Below are positions 57,523-64,000 of a stretch of 64,000 bases of DNA, piece by piece (position 1 is the stretch's first letter; each line of letters opens with the position of its first letter). The stretch is from assembly GCA_019095985.1 (NCBI GenBank), contig CM032659.1:15472678-15536677 (forward strand), in the 5' to 3' direction. The translations under genes and the position numbers were made by a program. This DNA is from Streblospio benedicti. Lineage: Eukaryota > Annelida > Polychaeta > Spionida > Spionidae. The notes under the pieces were generated by a model. That model saw nothing but the letters and a program-made list of their open reading frames with translations. It ran no database searches and was not told the DNA's origin.

Positions 57523-60018
57523 GAAGGTGATATCGATAGGGCATGGAAGTTGATGGAACTAAGAGATGGTCATTTTTCACAAATGAATGAAAGTTCTTTA
57601 AGAGGCAAACAAAGCTTCCAGATAACGCACCATCAGAACTACGACAATGCTGCACAGAAGATCTTCGGTCAACGCTCTTTGATTTTCTGGGACCCTCCAT
57701 TGATGACAAGGATGAGGCAGAGCTGATGGCAAAAATATGTGAAGTAGCAGTGATACAGAAAAATACGTCAGTCCATCGTCAAGAATTTTACAACATGAAA
57801 CAGGAAGAAGGACAGTCAGCGAAGCAGTTCAGGACAAAATTACGAGCCAAAGCTGATCATTGTGATTTTCGGGTATCGTGCAGTAGTACAGAATGTAATC
57901 ACAAATCTATTTCCTATGCTTCAGAGATGATAGCTGACATCCTCACTGCCGGATGCTATGACCAGGATATACAAGGAGAGCTTCTTGCACGTTCTGCAAA
58001 AGTGCAGTAACTGGAAGAAAAATTTGATCTCATGCAGGCGCTAGAGAGCGGTAAGAAAGCCAGACAGCAACCTACCCTCCCATCAACGGTCGCTGCACAA
58101 AGGTCCAATTATAAACGTTCACAACAGCAAAAACTTCAACCTGCACACAACACTTCAACTGCAAAGTGCTGTCAAGGTTGTGCCAGTAAAAGTTTAGCAT
58201 GGTCTGGGTACCACCAAACCTCGGAAAAAATATTGTCCAGCATGTTCGGTTTCTCGCTTCACTACATCTACAGAGTCCAGGTACGCCCCGGTAGAAGAAG
58301 CATTGGCCGTGGCCTATGCTCTTTAGAAATGCCGCTTAATTGTGCTGGGATGTAATGACCTTATGATCGCTACTGATCACAAGCCACTGGTCAAGATACT
58401 TGTTGACAGATACATGGACAGTGTAAAAAACCCTGAACTGGATAATGCATTGTGATCATTTCGGAAGATCCACAAAGACTTATATATTACTGATGGTCTG
58501 CTTATGTATGGGGATCGGTTAGTAATCCCTGCGTCTCTCAGAAGAGAAGTTCTTGAATAACTACACTCAGCTCATCAAGGTGTGGAAGGCATGAAGGCAC
58601 GTGCTGCAACTTCTTTTTACTGGCCTGGCATTTCGGCATATATATACACCAACACCGCAACCAGTGCCTAACATGTAACTAAATTGCACCGTCCCAAGCC
58701 AGGCAACCACTCCAACCACCTCCAGCTCCTCTATACCCCTTTGAATAAGTAGTAGCAGACTACTTCACTCTCCATGGCAATGACTACCTGGTATATGCAG
58801 ACCGCTACACTGGCTGGGTAACAGTTTCCAAAGCCCCAACAAATGGCAACACATCAGCATCACTGATACGTGAACTACGTACTGCATTTGGGTTATATGG
58901 TGCCCCAGTTTAACTTGCAAATGATGGAGGGCCACAGTTTGCTTCTCACATTACTCAGCACTTCTTACGTAACTGGGGAGTGTCTTGTCGTGTCTCATCT
59001 GCATATTACCCACAGAGTAATGGTCGAGCAGAATTGGCCGTCGAGACTGGGAAACGTCTTCTTTGAGAGAATATCTCACCCATTGTTGACCTCAACACAG
59101 ATGCAGCTACACGTGCACTCCTACAATATCGCAACACACCTATTCAGGACGTAGGACCATTGCCTGCTCAGCTGTTGTATGGTCCACAACTACGAGACCA
59201 CTCACCCTCTTTTGCCGATGCTCTGAAACTCAGACCAGAGTGGTTACAACTAGCTGAGGACAGAGAAAGAGCACTCGCAAGACGACACTTACGTTCGATA
59301 GAAGCATATAACAATCACACCAGGCCTCTTCAGAAACTTAGTGTTGGTGATCATGTTCTCGTACAAAACCAGACAGGGAGTCAGCCAACTAGATGGGACA
59401 AAACTGTATTGATCACTGAAGTTAGACCACATGATCAGTACATCATAAGCATGGAAGGTTCAGGTCGCTGCTCCCTACGAAACACAATATTCCTACGCCT
59501 CTGCTCACCTTGAGTGACTCAAAAGAGTTGATCACCACAGCATAAGGCCTTCCGGGGTCTGCTAAACAGATGGAAGCCTCTGCTACTCAAACTACACCAA
59601 CTGGCAACACATCAGATGGGGATACTGTGAATATGTCCATCCTGAATCCCATTATCAATGTAGACATGACACCAAACACTATACTAGATCAGCTCCCTAA
59701 CACCCAACCTTCACCAGCTCGGGAAAATGTTGAACACAACTCGGCTGCGTTGATTGTTTCTTGTCGCAGCACACGACCTCGCAACCTCGGCAGTTGATCG
59801 TCATGAATATGCAAGGGCAATATCATGATTAAACCTGTTGGTTTGCAGGCTGGGGGAGGGGGGCATGTAGACTATGAGTATAACGTTCAACGTACTACTT
59901 AGTATGGACTAACGTCGATCAATACTTTTGTACTATTGTACTATATATGTAGATCTATAGTTTTTGGAGAATCAAGTCAGTGGAAAGTCATTCTCGTTAC
60001 ATTAAGATTTGTATACTA
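57523..60018 (+). mobile_element. Ty3/gypsy LTR retrotransposon fossil
   Basis: A broken retroelement in plus orientation. Parts recognised: a gag-like segment near 57.6-58.2 kb, an RNase H-like stretch (LMIATDHKPLVKIL), an integrase zinc-finger and core region near 58.5-59.1 kb, the integrase C-terminal region (SVGDHVLVQNQTG) to about 59.5 kb, a G-rich polypurine tract near 59850, and a probable 3' LTR of about 150 bp from 59866 to 60018 with TGTAG...CTACA ends. The matching 5' LTR is not seen. Several breaks; moderately old. It lies between the helicase and the DUF6589-type gene. Confidence 0.8.
59866..60018 (+). repeat. Probable 3' LTR of the Ty3/gypsy fossil
   Basis: Begins TGTAGACTATGAG right after a G-rich tract and ends ATACTACA. 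The TG...CA ends with the short inverted TGTAG/CTACA fit an LTR. Without a 5' partner the call rests on these ends and position. Confidence 0.5.
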
Positions 60019-60049
60019 CACTTCCGCTGTCTTGGCATGTTGATTTCTG

Positions 60050-63925
<3,876 letters not shown>

Positions 63926-64000
63926 CTGATGATGGAAATTAGCATGTTGATTTGACTGGTAATGTAAGTTTTAAAATTGTTATAAATTTCGATCAGAAAA

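Overview
The window is animal nuclear DNA. Genes are split by GT-AG introns, introns and spacers are AT-rich and full of small DNA transposons, and two runs of exactly 100 N mark scaffold joins. The gene set (PAN2, MTR, an ACL4-type Rpl4 chaperone, RNF113, STK16) and the repeat types fit a marine invertebrate, most likely a lophotrochozoan such as a bivalve. The species cannot be told from the sequence.

Layout. 280-20493 (+): PAN2, the nuclease subunit of the PAN2-PAN3 poly(A) deadenylase, about 30 exons and about 1271 residues. 20494-26916: AT-rich DNA with a 321-bp near-perfect palindrome and two hAT-like elements. 26917-30681 (-): MTR, cobalamin-dependent methionine synthase, complete and without introns. 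31074-34966 (+): a TPR protein of the ACL4 type, head to head with MTR across about 390 bp; one exon seems to lie in the first N gap, and one intron holds a hammerhead ribozyme on the opposite strand. 37991-43580 (+): RNF113, a spliceosomal CCCH/RING protein, with two one-base insertions in this sequence. 45805-48816 (-): STK16, a lipid-anchored kinase, complete in 8 exons. 48817-54600: nested inverted-repeat and tandem-repeat elements and the second N gap. 54653-56703 (+): C-terminal part of a divergent RecQ-like helicase. 57104-57514: an 8-bp-TSD hAT MITE. 57523-60018: a broken Ty3/gypsy fossil. 60050 to beyond 63925 (-): a multi-exon DUF6589-type protein that looks like a DDE transposase.

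The first five genes are housekeeping genes: mRNA deadenylation, one-carbon metabolism, ribosome assembly, splicing and Golgi signalling. I see no functional cluster beyond the MTR/ACL4 shared promoter.

The best candidates for something new are: (1) the convergent RecQ-like helicase and DUF6589-type protein, which may be the two halves of one large helicase-carrying DNA transposon (Academ-H-like) later split by the retroelement; (2) a compact hammerhead ribozyme of the Penelope/retrozyme type at 33204-33254; (3) the intronless MTR; (4) a CCCH zinc knuckle inside PAN2. Four conserved reading frames carry single-base changes that look like residual assembly errors, so apparent inactivation should be read with care.
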